The translations under genes were made by a program, and so were the position numbers. A stretch of DNA of 64,000 nucleotides, from assembly GCA_042854365.1 (NCBI GenBank), contig AP031437.1:1736001-1800000 (forward strand), in the 5' to 3' direction. How positions within the stretch are numbered: position 1 is the stretch's first letter; each line of letters starts with the position of its first letter. This document shows positions 50,086 through 58,772 of this stretch, piece by piece. The notes under the pieces were generated by a model, which ran no database searches, had not been told where the DNA came from, and saw only the letters and a program-made list of their open reading frames with translations. The stretch comes from Anaeromassilibacillus sp001305115 (lineage in GTDB: Bacteria; Bacillota; Clostridia; Oscillospirales; Acutalibacteraceae).

Positions 50086-50652
50086 CTATCCGGTGTCCGC
50101 TGCCTTGACCACGCAGACTCGGACCGATGTAATATCCAACGCCGTGGTTACTGCGTCGATGATGCGCTGCTGTACCACGGGATCGTCCCCGCCATCGCAC
50201 ACGACCACCACCCCCTTGACCACCGGCTGTACTTCTGTGATGGCCAACGCGCGTTGGGAACCATCGGCATCCTTCACCAAGATGTAATTGGTTTCTGTAC
50301 TGTCGTTGGAACCGCGGTCCGAGGTGGTCTGGGTACTGCGTTTCTCCTCCTGGGCGTACACCTGTTCTGCACCTCGTTCCACAGTCACCATCACTTTTGC
50401 ATTGCCCGCCCCTTGAATATGCGTGACCAATTCCGCAAGGCTCTGTTCCAGCTCCTCGGTGTACGCCTGTGCGGACTGTGCCGCCGGTTGAGAGGAATTT
50501 TCTGGTTCTTTTTCCTTTCCCGGACTGAGCAACCCCGACAGGAAGATCAGTGCAATCCCTGCTACCCCTGCGATCACAACCCATTTTCGGCAGGTTTCAT
50601 TTTCTGCGAGCTTTTCAAACCAGCTCTTTCCTTCATGTTCCGCCGTCGCCAT
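50086..50652 (-). CDS. spoIIIAG: Stage III sporulation protein SpoIIIAG
   Basis: 188 residues. One membrane segment (WVVIAGVAGIALIFLSGLL, about 24-42) followed by a ring-building domain (AGNAKVMVTVERGAEQVYA ... VVKGVVVVCDGGDDPVVQQRI). SpoIIIAG forms a large ring in the mother-cell membrane of the forespore channel. It overlaps spoIIIAF by 20 bp. Confidence 0.95.
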   Translation of the reverse strand: MATAEHEGKSWFEKLAENETCRKWVVIAGVAGIALIFLSGLLSPGKEKEPENSSQPAAQSAQAYTEELEQSLAELVTHIQGAGNAKVMVTVERGAEQVYAQEEKRSTQTTSDRGSNDSTETNYILVKDADGSQRALAITEVQPVVKGVVVVCDGGDDPVVQQRIIDAVTTALDITSVRVCVVKAADTG

Positions 50653-51118
50653 GCGCCGTTACCTCCACTTCCAGCCCAAGCGTCTCTCGTAAGCGCGCTT
50701 GGGCCCGGGCACAGTCGCCGCCGTACCCCTCGGCCAGCGTGACTTCCACCCTGTTAATACCTATGCTGTTGTCCGCGTTTGTATCCATCCGCACCACAAC
50801 TTTTTCACTTTTCACATCCATTTTGCTCAGCTCTGCCGCCACCAGGTTCTCAATGCTGGACCTTGCCGCAGTTTCCATTTGCGTTTCCACCGTACTTTGC
50901 AGTTGTGTATTCTCCTGTGTATGTCCTTCTATCGGAAAATTCCAGGCAATTTGCACCCCTAAGTTTTTCAGGGGCATCGCCATCGCACAAAGCACAAAGG
51001 CCCCCAGGACAAGTTTGACCATCCGTTCCATCGAGCCGTTCGGCACCAACCCCTGTAGTAGGGCGGCTGCCAAAGCCACCAAGCAGATCGCCGCGCTCCA
51101 TTCTCGGACCGCCCCCAT
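50633..51118 (-). CDS. spoIIIAF: Stage III sporulation protein SpoIIIAF
   Basis: 161 residues. Two N-terminal hydrophobic segments (VREWSAAICLVALAAALLQGL and MVKLVLGAFVLCAMAMPL) and a soluble C-terminal domain with VRMDTNADNSIGINRVEVTL. It is a channel component of unproven detail. ATG at 51118 shares its A with the spoIIIAE stop TAA (TAATG). GGGGGGAGG is the SD. Confidence 0.92.
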   Translation of the reverse strand: MGAVREWSAAICLVALAAALLQGLVPNGSMERMVKLVLGAFVLCAMAMPLKNLGVQIAWNFPIEGHTQENTQLQSTVETQMETAARSSIENLVAAELSKMDVKSEKVVVRMDTNADNSIGINRVEVTLAEGYGGDCARAQARLRETLGLEVEVTAHGDGGT

Positions 51119-52257
51119 TATCCTCCCCCCTTTCCCATCAGCAGGACAATTGCCGTGGAGACAGTCAGGACGGTCAAACAGCACAGCACAATCGCCAGAA
51201 TCAATTCGACGGCTTTGGCAACTGCTCGCAACAGAGAAGTGATTTCTTTGAGTTCAAAGATGTCCCCTGCTCCTGCACACACATTCAGCGTTACCATCCA
51301 GAGCAGGCACTGCAAAATGACGGGTAAAAAAATCAAAGCGCCAGCCAAAAGGCCAAAGGCTCCTACACCGGATTTTAGGAGTTTGACACAGCCGGTTACT
51401 GTCTGTAAAGCATCCCCCAAGGCGCTGCCGACGACGGGGACAAAACTGCTTACCACGAATTTGGCCGCTTTTGCTGTCGTCTCATCCATAGAGGACGCCA
51501 CGATGCTATGTACTGTCAGTAAACCGGCAAATACGGTCATACAAAACCCCAGCACCCATTTGACCACCTTATGAAAGGCGTTGCAGATACCGCCCAAGTT
51601 TACCCCCGGGGAGATGGCGGAAACGATGGAAAGGGCCAGATAGATGTTCAATCCTGGGACCAAAATGCTGGCGGATAGAATCGAAATCACATTGCCCACC
51701 GCCATCATCAGTAGATTGTAAGAACCAGCAGAAGCCGGCTGTCCCGCCGCCAGCATGATTCCCGCCAGTACCGGCACACAAGCCAGCAGGAAGCCCGCCG
51801 CAGCCTGTACGACCTGTGCTGCATGTTCTATACACGCCACTACCGGCCCTACCACGGTTGTGCAGACACAGAGCGCGCCAACCATACCGATCACGCCGCC
51901 GAGCGGTTTATCCCCCAGGGACAGCTTCATTCCATTGCACAATGCGCAAAGCAGCAGAACTGCAATCACCGAAGTCGCGGCCTGCAGGGGGCCCTGCGCG
52001 CTTTCCTCCGCCATTCCTCCGATTTCAGAGAAGAGGGATTCCGGTGTAATTGCTGTCAACGCCTGCCAATCCGTCCCACGGATACCGAGTTCCTCCAATG
52101 CGTTCTGCGTCTCCATGGGAAGTTCTTCCGGCAAGTCGGCTGCGCCGCTTTCCTCCATCTGTTCTGCATAGTAATCCTCCGTTGTTTCTGCCCGCGCTAT
52201 GGGTGCAAGGATCGCCAGCAGAAAAAGCGCCAGCATGAGGCAAACCATCCGTTTCAT
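51118..52257 (-). CDS. spoIIIAE: Stage III sporulation protein SpoIIIAE
   Basis: 379 residues: signal peptide (about 1-23, ending ARAETT), then several membrane segments in a polytopic export-apparatus-like protein (LGGICNAFHKVVKWVLGFCMT; SFVPVVGSALGDALQTVTGCV is the family hallmark). It is the largest membrane component of the SpoIIIA complex. Signal peptide and length agree with the family. Confidence 0.95.
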   Translation of the reverse strand: MKRMVCLMLALFLLAILAPIARAETTEDYYAEQMEESGAADLPEELPMETQNALEELGIRGTDWQALTAITPESLFSEIGGMAEESAQGPLQAATSVIAVLLLCALCNGMKLSLGDKPLGGVIGMVGALCVCTTVVGPVVACIEHAAQVVQAAAGFLLACVPVLAGIMLAAGQPASAGSYNLLMMAVGNVISILSASILVPGLNIYLALSIVSAISPGVNLGGICNAFHKVVKWVLGFCMTVFAGLLTVHSIVASSMDETTAKAAKFVVSSFVPVVGSALGDALQTVTGCVKLLKSGVGAFGLLAGALIFLPVILQCLLWMVTLNVCAGAGDIFELKEITSLLRAVAKAVELILAIVLCCLTVLTVSTAIVLLMGKGGG

Positions 52258-52278
52258 GCGACATCCATCCTTTTTTTA

Positions 52279-52668
52279 TCATCCGCCAATCAGTCCAAGA
52301 GCCGTCTGCGCAATGTCCTCAAACAATGGCAAGGAGAGCACAAGAATGGATATTTTCCCTGCGAGCTCCACTTTAGACGCTAAGGCGCTCTCCCCGGCAT
52401 CCCGGCAGGAATCGGCCGCAAACTGTGCCAAAAAGCAGATTCCCAGTGTTTTAAACAGAATCAAACCGTATTCCTGCGAAAGTCCTACCCCGGAGAGCAA
52501 GGTCGTAATCTCGCGCACGGCTGGGGTGAGGTTTAATAAAATCTCTACCAGGATGACCACCCCGGCGATGATGCTGATAATGACCGCATATTCCTGATTG
52601 TACCGCTTAAGTGTCACGGCCAGAATCGCTGCAATCAGCGCCGCTCCCACAATGCCGATGATGTTCAT
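52279..52668 (-). CDS. spoIIIAD: Stage III sporulation protein SpoIIIAD
   Basis: 129 residues with three to four hydrophobic segments, starting MNIIGIVGAALIAAILAVTL. The motif FKTLGICFLAQFAADSCRDAGESALASKVE is the SpoIIIAD signature. Membrane part of the forespore-engulfment channel. 21 bp before spoIIIAE. Confidence 0.95.
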   Translation of the reverse strand: MNIIGIVGAALIAAILAVTLKRYNQEYAVIISIIAGVVILVEILLNLTPAVREITTLLSGVGLSQEYGLILFKTLGICFLAQFAADSCRDAGESALASKVELAGKISILVLSLPLFEDIAQTALGLIGG

Positions 52669-52705
52669 CCCTGCACCTCCCCGCCGGGGTGGACGTTTTG
52701 CACCG

Positions 52706-52900
52706 TCACAGCCCGAAAATGGATTTGATGGACCGGAACAGCACGTCGATCTGTTGGATAATCATCATCAGCACAACAATCAGCCCGGCCAATGTCGTCA
52801 TCATAGCCTGTTCTTCCCTGCCGGAGCGCACTAAAAGCTGATTGAGTACGGCGACGATGATACCGATCGCGGCGATTTTAAAGATCAGATCCACATCCAT
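52706..52900 (-). CDS. spoIIIAC: Stage III sporulation protein SpoIIIAC
   Basis: 64 residues, two hydrophobic segments (LIFKIAAIGIIVAVLNQLLV and MMTTLAGLIVVLMMIIQQI). Short homologue of SpoIIIAD's first half. ATG at 52900 with GGGGAGGAAC; the longer frame to 52984 overlaps spoIIIAB and is not used. Confidence 0.94.
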   Translation of the reverse strand: MDVDLIFKIAAIGIIVAVLNQLLVRSGREEQAMMTTLAGLIVVLMMIIQQIDVLFRSIKSIFGL

Positions 52901-52958
52901 TTTCTGTTCCTCCCCAACACCCTGGTTGTGTACAGGGCTATGTTTGATAATCCGCTGT

Positions 52959-53456
52959 TCAGCATAAAAATAGGGCAACGGCAATCCCCGAGAAGGACCC
53001 CAGCATCAGGTATAGCTTTCCTTTTCGAGTCTTTTCTGATCGCGCATTCTCCAACCGGTCGCTGAAAAGTTCCGTATACAGGCGGCAATGCGAAAGCTGG
53101 CCCTCTACATCGCTGGCTCCAAACCCGTCCCCGAAGTCGCTCAAAAGGAGCCGGTCCGCTTCTGTGAGGCCCGTCCCTTTCGAACCAGCCTGCACCCCTT
53201 TCTTCCAAGCTGTGTGGAAATCCTCCCCCTCTTCGCAATGTGCCGCGCACTCCTGTAAAAACGCAAGACTCCTCCCATGTCTCTGAACAATTTCTGCAAC
53301 AGACGCCGCGGAATAACGGATTTCTGTCTGTGCTGCATTCAGGAATCGAAGCATTTCCTCAAGTTGTTGTACCCTCTGTGAAAGCCTATGCGACTGTACA
53401 TATCCCGCTATGGTCCCTGCTGCGATCAGAAGCAGAATTCCCAAAACCTTGAGCAA
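52959..53456 (-). CDS. spoIIIAB: Stage III sporulation protein SpoIIIAB
   Basis: 165 residues. Hydrophobic N-terminus (LKVLGILLLIAAGTIAGY) and a second segment at the extreme C-terminus (LYLMLGSFSGIAVALFLC), with a helical middle (RVQQLEEMLRFLNAAQTEIRY). Probable start TTG at 53456, 6 bp after AGGTG; the frame opens at 53489. It overlaps the spoIIIAA end by 71 bp. Confidence 0.9.
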   Translation of the reverse strand: MLKVLGILLLIAAGTIAGYVQSHRLSQRVQQLEEMLRFLNAAQTEIRYSAASVAEIVQRHGRSLAFLQECAAHCEEGEDFHTAWKKGVQAGSKGTGLTEADRLLLSDFGDGFGASDVEGQLSHCRLYTELFSDRLENARSEKTRKGKLYLMLGSFSGIAVALFLC

Positions 53457-54405
53457 GCAAATCACCTGCCTTATAGACCCCTGCGACACGGCCCGGTTCT
53501 CGGCTGCCTTCCAGAAGAACTACATATCCAAAAGCGCCGGTATGTAATAGACTGAGCGCCTGTTGCCGGCGAAGGAGTTCCCGCACACTCCCCGCATGTA
53601 CACTGGAAATCATTCCCACCCCGGCATTAAGCCCCTGGGCGGCGGCTTCCACATCGGCCAGACCTCCCATCTCGTCACAGATGATAAATTCGGGGGAAAG
53701 CGAACGGATTGCCTGCAAAATGCCTTCCCCCTTTGGATAGCCGTCCAGAACATCACAACACGGCCCCAGGTCGTTCTGCGGTACACCGCGATACGTTCCT
53801 GCCAACTCACCTCGTTCATCCACCACTGCCACCTTTCGGACATCCCCGCACAAGCCGGAGGACAGCTGCCTGGCTATATCGCGCAGGATGGTTGTTTTGC
53901 CGCTGGAAGGCGCTCCGGCCACCAGTACTCCATCCCGTAGGTTTTTTCCCACTGCCTGTAGCACGCCGCTGGCGCATCCGTAAACCTGCCGGGCAATACG
54001 GATATTGATGGAGCTGATGTCGCGCAAGCTGTTGATTTCTCCTCCGGAGATCACCGCTGTGCCACAAAGCCCTACGCGGTGGCCTCCGCTCAGGGTAATA
54101 AATCCGTTTTTGATCTCACTCTGATGGCTATATACGGAGTAACTGCAAATCCCTCGAAAAGTCTCGTCGATGTCCTCGCGAGTTGCCCGCATCCCGTCCG
54201 GTTCCGGCCTGCAAGAGGGCCGTCCATTTCGATTCAAAAAATATACACCGCCCGTACAACAGATGGAGACCGGCTGATTCACACGAAAACGGATTTCCTG
54301 CGCCTGTTCTTTCATATCGGTTGGCAGCAGGCACAGATATTTCCGCAAACGGTCGCAGACCGCACGCGCTGCCGAATCAAATCTGGATTCAAAATTGTTT
54401 TCCAT
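53386..54405 (-). CDS. spoIIIAA: Stage III sporulation protein SpoIIIAA (ATPase)
   Basis: 339 residues, secretion-type ATPase. Walker A GAPSSGKTT (about 164-172), VVDERGE and the Walker B FIICDEMGG (with the linker region VSSVHAGS-like) are present. It powers the SpoIIIA-SpoIIQ channel. ATG at 54405 with AGGAGG. The last ~30 residues (after YKAGDLL) look like non-homologous extension over the start of spoIIIAB. First gene of the operon; the promoter is not clear, although CATAGATAT (54427) resembles a sigma-E -10. Confidence 0.95.
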   Translation of the reverse strand: MENNFESRFDSAARAVCDRLRKYLCLLPTDMKEQAQEIRFRVNQPVSICCTGGVYFLNRNGRPSCRPEPDGMRATREDIDETFRGICSYSVYSHQSEIKNGFITLSGGHRVGLCGTAVISGGEINSLRDISSINIRIARQVYGCASGVLQAVGKNLRDGVLVAGAPSSGKTTILRDIARQLSSGLCGDVRKVAVVDERGELAGTYRGVPQNDLGPCCDVLDGYPKGEGILQAIRSLSPEFIICDEMGGLADVEAAAQGLNAGVGMISSVHAGSVRELLRRQQALSLLHTGAFGYVVLLEGSREPGRVAGVYKAGDLLAQGFGNSASDRSRDHSGICTVA

Positions 54406-54456
54406 CTCTTGTCCTCCTTTCCATACATATCTATGGACAAGTGCCACTCCTTAGAA

Positions 54457-54494
54457 CAAAAAAGGCCCCCGGAAGGAAAATCCCTCCGAGGGCA
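54457..54494 (-). terminator. Terminator of the alaX gene
   Basis: Minus strand GCCCTCGGAGGG pairs with CCTTCCGGGGGC (imperfect) around ATTTT, then CTTTTTTG. It isolates spoIIIA from the gene upstream. Confidence 0.85.
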
Positions 54495-54556
54495 CACCGA
54501 AATGTATCGAATTTTATTGATCCCTATTTATCTATGAATTTTCCGGCTGATAGCCA

Positions 54557-55726
54557 TTAGGACGGCAGCAAGTCCTTAAGAATAAAGGATTCAATGGCCT
54601 GCCGCGTCCCCTGTACGGACCCTTGGACCAGCTCTGCCTTTCCTCCCCCGCGCCCAGAAAACCTCTGGTTGAGTGCTCTCCCCAGGGAACGGACGTCCTC
54701 CTTTCCTGCAATCGCATATTTCCAGCCATCTGCATCCGTTCCGGAAAAAACAACCGCTGTTCTTGCGCGCTCGGAGAGCGCCAAGCAGAAATTCCGCAGA
54801 CTATCCGGAGAGAGTCCTTCCTCAAAAAAGCAGACGCGCTCCTGGCCTTCTGGAACCGCAGCAACCTTCTGGGCAAAGATCTCCTGTTGCAATTGATAAA
54901 CTTGTTGCCGAAGATGGTCCCGTTCCGAAAGCAGGCGCTCTACTGCGCCCACCACTTCCTCTGGCTTTGCCGAAAGAAGAACCGAAATATCTGTGACGCT
55001 TTTCAACTTTTCGTCGTAATCTGCCAAGGCACGGCTTCCAAACTGTAGCGTCACCCGGACGCCGCCTTTGTAACGCTGCATCGCAACCACTTTAATTGCG
55101 CCTACTTCTCCGGTCTGTGCCGTATGAAGGCCGCAACAGGCACAGCAATCATAACCGGGTATGGTCACAATCCGCACTTCCCCAGCGAGCTCTTTTTTAC
55201 TGCGGTAGTCGATTTGCTCCAGCTCCTCCTTGGAGGGCCATTCCGCCTGCACGGGCAGATTCTCATAGACCGCCTGGTTGGCCAGATGCTCTACCTGCGC
55301 GATTTGATCTGTGGTCAGTTCCCCATTGAAGTCCACCGTGACCGCCTGCGCACCCATATGGAACCCCACATTGTTCCATTGAAACAGGCGGTGGGTAATT
55401 CCGGAGACGATATGTTCTCCGGTGTGTTGCTGCATAAACAGGAATCGTCTCGGCCAGTCGATTATCCCTTCCACCGTTGTTCCTACTTCGAGCGGGCGGT
55501 CCGTAGTGTGAAGCAGCCGGCCACCCTGTTCTTGGACATCCAACACCTTGGCGTCCCCAAGTATCCCATGGTCTGCGGGCTGTCCGCCGCCCTCCGGATA
55601 AAAGGCGGTGCGATCCAGGGTAACGGTAAAGCCATCCTTCTGCGCCTCACACCCAGTGACCGTTGCCGTAAACTTCTGTAAATAAGCATCTTCATAATAA
55701 AGCCGCTGTGTCGGTATCTGTCCCAT
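54557..55726 (-). CDS. alaX: AlaX-type alanyl-tRNA editing protein with DHHA1 domain
   Basis: 389 residues. The editing core resembles the AlaRS editing domain: FYPEGGGQPADHG, metal site QHTGEHIVSG (HxxxH) and CACCGLHTAQTGEVG (CxxxH), followed by a DHHA1 domain (about 250-389, GGGKAELVQGS). This is the long AlaX-L form. It clears Ser or Gly wrongly attached to tRNA-Ala. Monocistronic on the minus strand, 15 bp after the HD gene. Confidence 0.92.
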   Translation of the reverse strand: MGQIPTQRLYYEDAYLQKFTATVTGCEAQKDGFTVTLDRTAFYPEGGGQPADHGILGDAKVLDVQEQGGRLLHTTDRPLEVGTTVEGIIDWPRRFLFMQQHTGEHIVSGITHRLFQWNNVGFHMGAQAVTVDFNGELTTDQIAQVEHLANQAVYENLPVQAEWPSKEELEQIDYRSKKELAGEVRIVTIPGYDCCACCGLHTAQTGEVGAIKVVAMQRYKGGVRVTLQFGSRALADYDEKLKSVTDISVLLSAKPEEVVGAVERLLSERDHLRQQVYQLQQEIFAQKVAAVPEGQERVCFFEEGLSPDSLRNFCLALSERARTAVVFSGTDADGWKYAIAGKEDVRSLGRALNQRFSGRGGGKAELVQGSVQGTRQAIESFILKDLLPS

Positions 55727-55740
55727 TGTTGTTGTCCTCC

Positions 55741-56298
55741 TCAGAGTTCCATCTCATCCTGTAGGCTGCGCATGGCAAGTATGGTCTTTTGTATCAGTTC
55801 ATCCAGCGGCCAACCGAGCATGTCCGCCCCCGCCTGAATCACCTCACGGGAACAGCCCGCTGCAAAGTTTGGCGTCTTAAATTTCTTTTTAACCGATTTC
55901 ACCTCTAGATCCGAAACACTTTTTGAGGGCCGCATCAATGCAACTGCACCGATTAGCCCAGTGAGTTCATCCGTGGCATAGAGAACCTTCTCCATGATAT
56001 GTTCGGGCCGGATGTCTACCGCCGGATAGGCATGGCTGGCGGTGGCCCGGATTATGCGCTCATCGATTCCATTCTCCCGCATGATCTCTTGGCTTTTGAT
56101 ACAATGTTGTTCTGGATACCGTTCAAAATCGAGGTCGTGCAACAGACCGACCACTTTCCAAAATGCAATTTCGTCCGGCGCTAGTTCCTTCGCAAACCAG
56201 CCCATCACACCGGAGACAATCTTAGCATGACGAAGGTGGAACGCCTCCCGGTTATACTGTTCCAGCAGTGCTTGCGCTTGCTCTATTGTCGGAATCAT
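55741..56298 (-). CDS. HD domain hydrolase
   Basis: 185 residues. The HD motif is split as H23 (HLRHAK), HD in GLLHDLDFERYP, with later D (ATDELTGLIG). The small HDIG/YfbR-like hydrolase group acts on nucleotides, but the substrate is unknown. It lies 14 bp after the alcohol dehydrogenase and 15 bp before alaX, so the three probably share a transcript. Confidence 0.85.
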   Translation of the reverse strand: MIPTIEQAQALLEQYNREAFHLRHAKIVSGVMGWFAKELAPDEIAFWKVVGLLHDLDFERYPEQHCIKSQEIMRENGIDERIIRATASHAYPAVDIRPEHIMEKVLYATDELTGLIGAVALMRPSKSVSDLEVKSVKKKFKTPNFAAGCSREVIQAGADMLGWPLDELIQKTILAMRSLQDEMEL

Positions 56299-56311
56299 CG
56301 TTTACTCCCCC

Positions 56312-57370
56312 CTATCGGCTGACTGGCGGTGTAACCGCCCATTTCAGGCAGTGATCCTGCTTGCCGCCAAATATACGGTATCCTTCTAAAAGGTCGTTCA
56401 ATGGTGCGCGATGCGTAATGAGGAAATCTGTGTGCAGTTTTCCACAAGAAAGCAGCTTCATCAGTTGCTCGCAGTGAACCGCATCCACTCCTCCTGTTTT
56501 GAAGATCAGATTTTTTCCATACATATCCGGCAGAGGAAGCGATTGCGCTTGCTCATACATGGCAACCAACGCAACAACCGCATTGGGCCGGGCGATCTGC
56601 CAAGCGGTCTGGAAACTATCCGCCCCTCCCGCGGCCTCGATCACCGCATCCGCGCCGCGGCCCTGTGTCAAAGAACGAACAGCCTCCTCCGCGTTTACCT
56701 CCGAAGGGCAAATCCCATAGGTAGCAAGCCCAAGCTGTTTGGCGAGTTCCAAGCGCTCCGGGTCAATATCGAGCATAATCACATCTCCGGCGCCAAATAG
56801 ACCTGCACACATTGCAGCGCAAAGCCCCACTGGTCCAGCGCCAATCACTGCAACCGTGTCGCCTGGATGAATCTCTGCCAACTCTGCACCAAAATAGCCG
56901 CTGGATAGGATATCCCCCAAAAACAATGCATCGTCATCCTTAACATTGTCTAAAATTTTGGTCAATCCCATGTCTGCATAGGGTACGCGGACATATTCTG
57001 CTTGGCAGCCATCTATTCGGCAGCCGAGCTCCCAACCGCCATGTGTACAGTTGTTGATAAATCCCTTGCGGCAAAACCAACAATCCCCACAAAAAGTGAT
57101 ACAGTTGGCTGCCACACGTTCACCCACCTTCCGCTTTTTCACACCTTCTCCAATAGCAACGATCTCTCCGACAAATTCATGCCCCAATACGGTCCCCGGC
57201 ACAGCCCTCGGAACCGCTCCATGCAATATATGCAAGTCACTGGTACAAATTGTGGAAAGAGTTACTTTTACAATGGCATCCCGCGGGTCCTGTAGTTTGG
57301 GAATCGGGCGCTCTTCCAAGCGCAAATCCTCGAACCCATGATAAACCGCCGCTAACATCGTTTTTTGCAT
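56312..57370 (-). CDS. Zinc-dependent alcohol dehydrogenase family protein
   Basis: 352 residues, MDR superfamily. Catalytic zinc ligands Cys42, His64, Glu65; structural zinc cysteines 94, 97, 100, 108 (CGDCWFC..NNC); NAD(P) loop GAGPVG near 176. The Asp in MLDIDPERL suggests NAD(H) use. Homologues are sorbitol/threonine-dehydrogenase-like or alcohol dehydrogenases; the substrate is open. SD GGAGGATATCG precedes the ATG. It begins the group with the HD and alaX genes. Confidence 0.88.
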   Translation of the reverse strand: MQKTMLAAVYHGFEDLRLEERPIPKLQDPRDAIVKVTLSTICTSDLHILHGAVPRAVPGTVLGHEFVGEIVAIGEGVKKRKVGERVAANCITFCGDCWFCRKGFINNCTHGGWELGCRIDGCQAEYVRVPYADMGLTKILDNVKDDDALFLGDILSSGYFGAELAEIHPGDTVAVIGAGPVGLCAAMCAGLFGAGDVIMLDIDPERLELAKQLGLATYGICPSEVNAEEAVRSLTQGRGADAVIEAAGGADSFQTAWQIARPNAVVALVAMYEQAQSLPLPDMYGKNLIFKTGGVDAVHCEQLMKLLSCGKLHTDFLITHRAPLNDLLEGYRIFGGKQDHCLKWAVTPPVSR

Positions 57371-57700
57371 CGATATCCTCCTGTTCTCCTAGATAAATAA
57401 ATTTCTATAAGTACATTTCATCCCATTCGACTTGCCCATTCCACAGGAATATAGCGTATTTCCCACACCATTTCCCTCTAGAGATCCTCCGAAGGCACCA
57501 TCTCCCACCTGTCTCGAAAGGGCGCGCGGCCCAAATCCTCCGATATTTACACCTCTATCGGATCGATTTTCCCGATTGTATGAGAATCCTATGTGATTTC
57601 TCTCTTTCGATCTTACTTTCCATCGATCAGGTTTTCGTGTTTTCCTCTTTATTCGCTTGACTTTTTTTCCCAACACTCGTACACTCTTAGAAGAAGCTTT
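57371..57700. other. Intergenic stretch without a gene
   Basis: 330 bp between the dehydrogenase and the radical SAM gene. A 7-bp inverted repeat TCCGATA/TATCGGA lies at about 57540-57563. A 95-codon open frame on the minus strand has Arg/Lys/Gly-rich sequence and no SD, and is not annotated. No confident promoter. Confidence 0.4.
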
Positions 57701-58636
57701 TTAGGAAAAGCGCGCCCCTTGAACCGTATTGCGCCGTGCCAGCTCGCGGTCAATGCCGCCGAGTACGGCAATCTTATCAAGACTCCAAAGCGGCGCCAAG
57801 AGCATTTCACGTTGTCCATCACCAGTCACACGTTCAATCACAGTTTCTGGCGGAAGCCATTCCAGCTGTGTGCAAACCGTATGGATGTAAGCTTCCCGCG
57901 TCATAGGGGTAAACCGTCCAGCCGTATACGCTTCGGCAAGGGGTGTTCCGCGCAGGATGTGCAACAGATGCAGCTTTACCGCATCTGGCCGCAATTGTCC
58001 AACAGCGCGTGCTGTTTCCAACATCATGGGGAACGTCTCTCCTGGAAGCCCGTCAATTAAATGAACACAGACACGAATTCCACGTCGTTTCAAAGCCTGG
58101 TAAGCCTGGTTGAATTCCGTATAAGAGTGCCCTCGATGGATTCTCACCGCGGTTTCGTCATGGATTGTCTGTAGGCCTAACTCCACCGTGAGATACGTCC
58201 GTTGAGAAAGCTCTGCGAGATAATCGATTGTCTCTGGGGACAATGCGTCTGCCCGCGTTGCGAGGCTCAAGCCGCACACCCCCTCCACTGCAAGCGCTTC
58301 TTCGTACTTTTTCTGGAGGATGGGTAGGGGCGCATATGTATTGGTGTGTGCCTGAAAATAGGCAATCACGGGGGCATCCTTCCACTTGAGGTGAATGCGG
58401 GCCTGCTCGATCTGAATCTGTCTTGTGATCGAAAAAGCTGGTCCAGGCGCAAAAGCGCCGCTGCCTCCCTGGCAATAGGTACAGCCGCCCGTTCCTCGTG
58501 TACCGTCCAAATTCGGACATGTAAAACCGGCATCGATAGAGGCTTTAAATACCCGCCTTCCAAATCGCCTTTTCAAATGATAAGCGAGCGTATGGTATCG
58601 TTTATTGTCGTCCGCATAGAGAAATGGATGTTCCAT
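57701..58636 (-). CDS. TIGR01212 family radical SAM protein
   Basis: 311 residues. The cluster motif is CPNLDGTRGTGGCTYC, the spaced cysteines of the YhcC/YtqA group, not the standard CxxxCxxC. Other conserved parts are ITRQIQIEQARIHLKW and VTVELGLQTIHDETAVRIHRGH. Function is unproven. ATG at 58636 with GGAAGGGATGAA; the longer frame to 58801 overlaps the divergent promoter and is excluded. A promoter lies at 58731-58759. Confidence 0.9.
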   Translation of the reverse strand: MEHPFLYADDNKRYHTLAYHLKRRFGRRVFKASIDAGFTCPNLDGTRGTGGCTYCQGGSGAFAPGPAFSITRQIQIEQARIHLKWKDAPVIAYFQAHTNTYAPLPILQKKYEEALAVEGVCGLSLATRADALSPETIDYLAELSQRTYLTVELGLQTIHDETAVRIHRGHSYTEFNQAYQALKRRGIRVCVHLIDGLPGETFPMMLETARAVGQLRPDAVKLHLLHILRGTPLAEAYTAGRFTPMTREAYIHTVCTQLEWLPPETVIERVTGDGQREMLLAPLWSLDKIAVLGGIDRELARRNTVQGARFS

Positions 58637-58730
58637 TTCATCCCTTCCTTGCACGTTTACAGGTTTTTTCTTGTCCCATTTTAAGATTTCTTTAAGAAAT
58701 TCATGGGGAGACTTGTAAGAATTTACTTGT

Positions 58731-58759
58731 AGAATAGCACGCAGAATCAAAAAGTGCAA
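58731..58759 (-). promoter_or_regulatory. Promoter of the radical SAM gene
   Basis: Minus strand TTGCAC (58754-58759), 17 bp ending TGC, TATTCT (58731-58736). It overlaps the SD region of the divergent TVP38 gene. Confidence 0.7.
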
Positions 58760-58772
58760 GGGGCGTATCGAT

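Noticed and set aside
54405..54440. Sigma-E promoter for spoIIIA at CATAGATAT
   Set aside because: The -10 is only approximate and no -35 fits; mentioned in the gene entry but not annotated as a promoter.
57389..57676. 95-codon minus-strand frame upstream of the alcohol dehydrogenase
   Set aside because: Arg/Lys/Gly-rich with no recognisable domain and no ribosome binding site; the DNA shows small inverted repeats instead.
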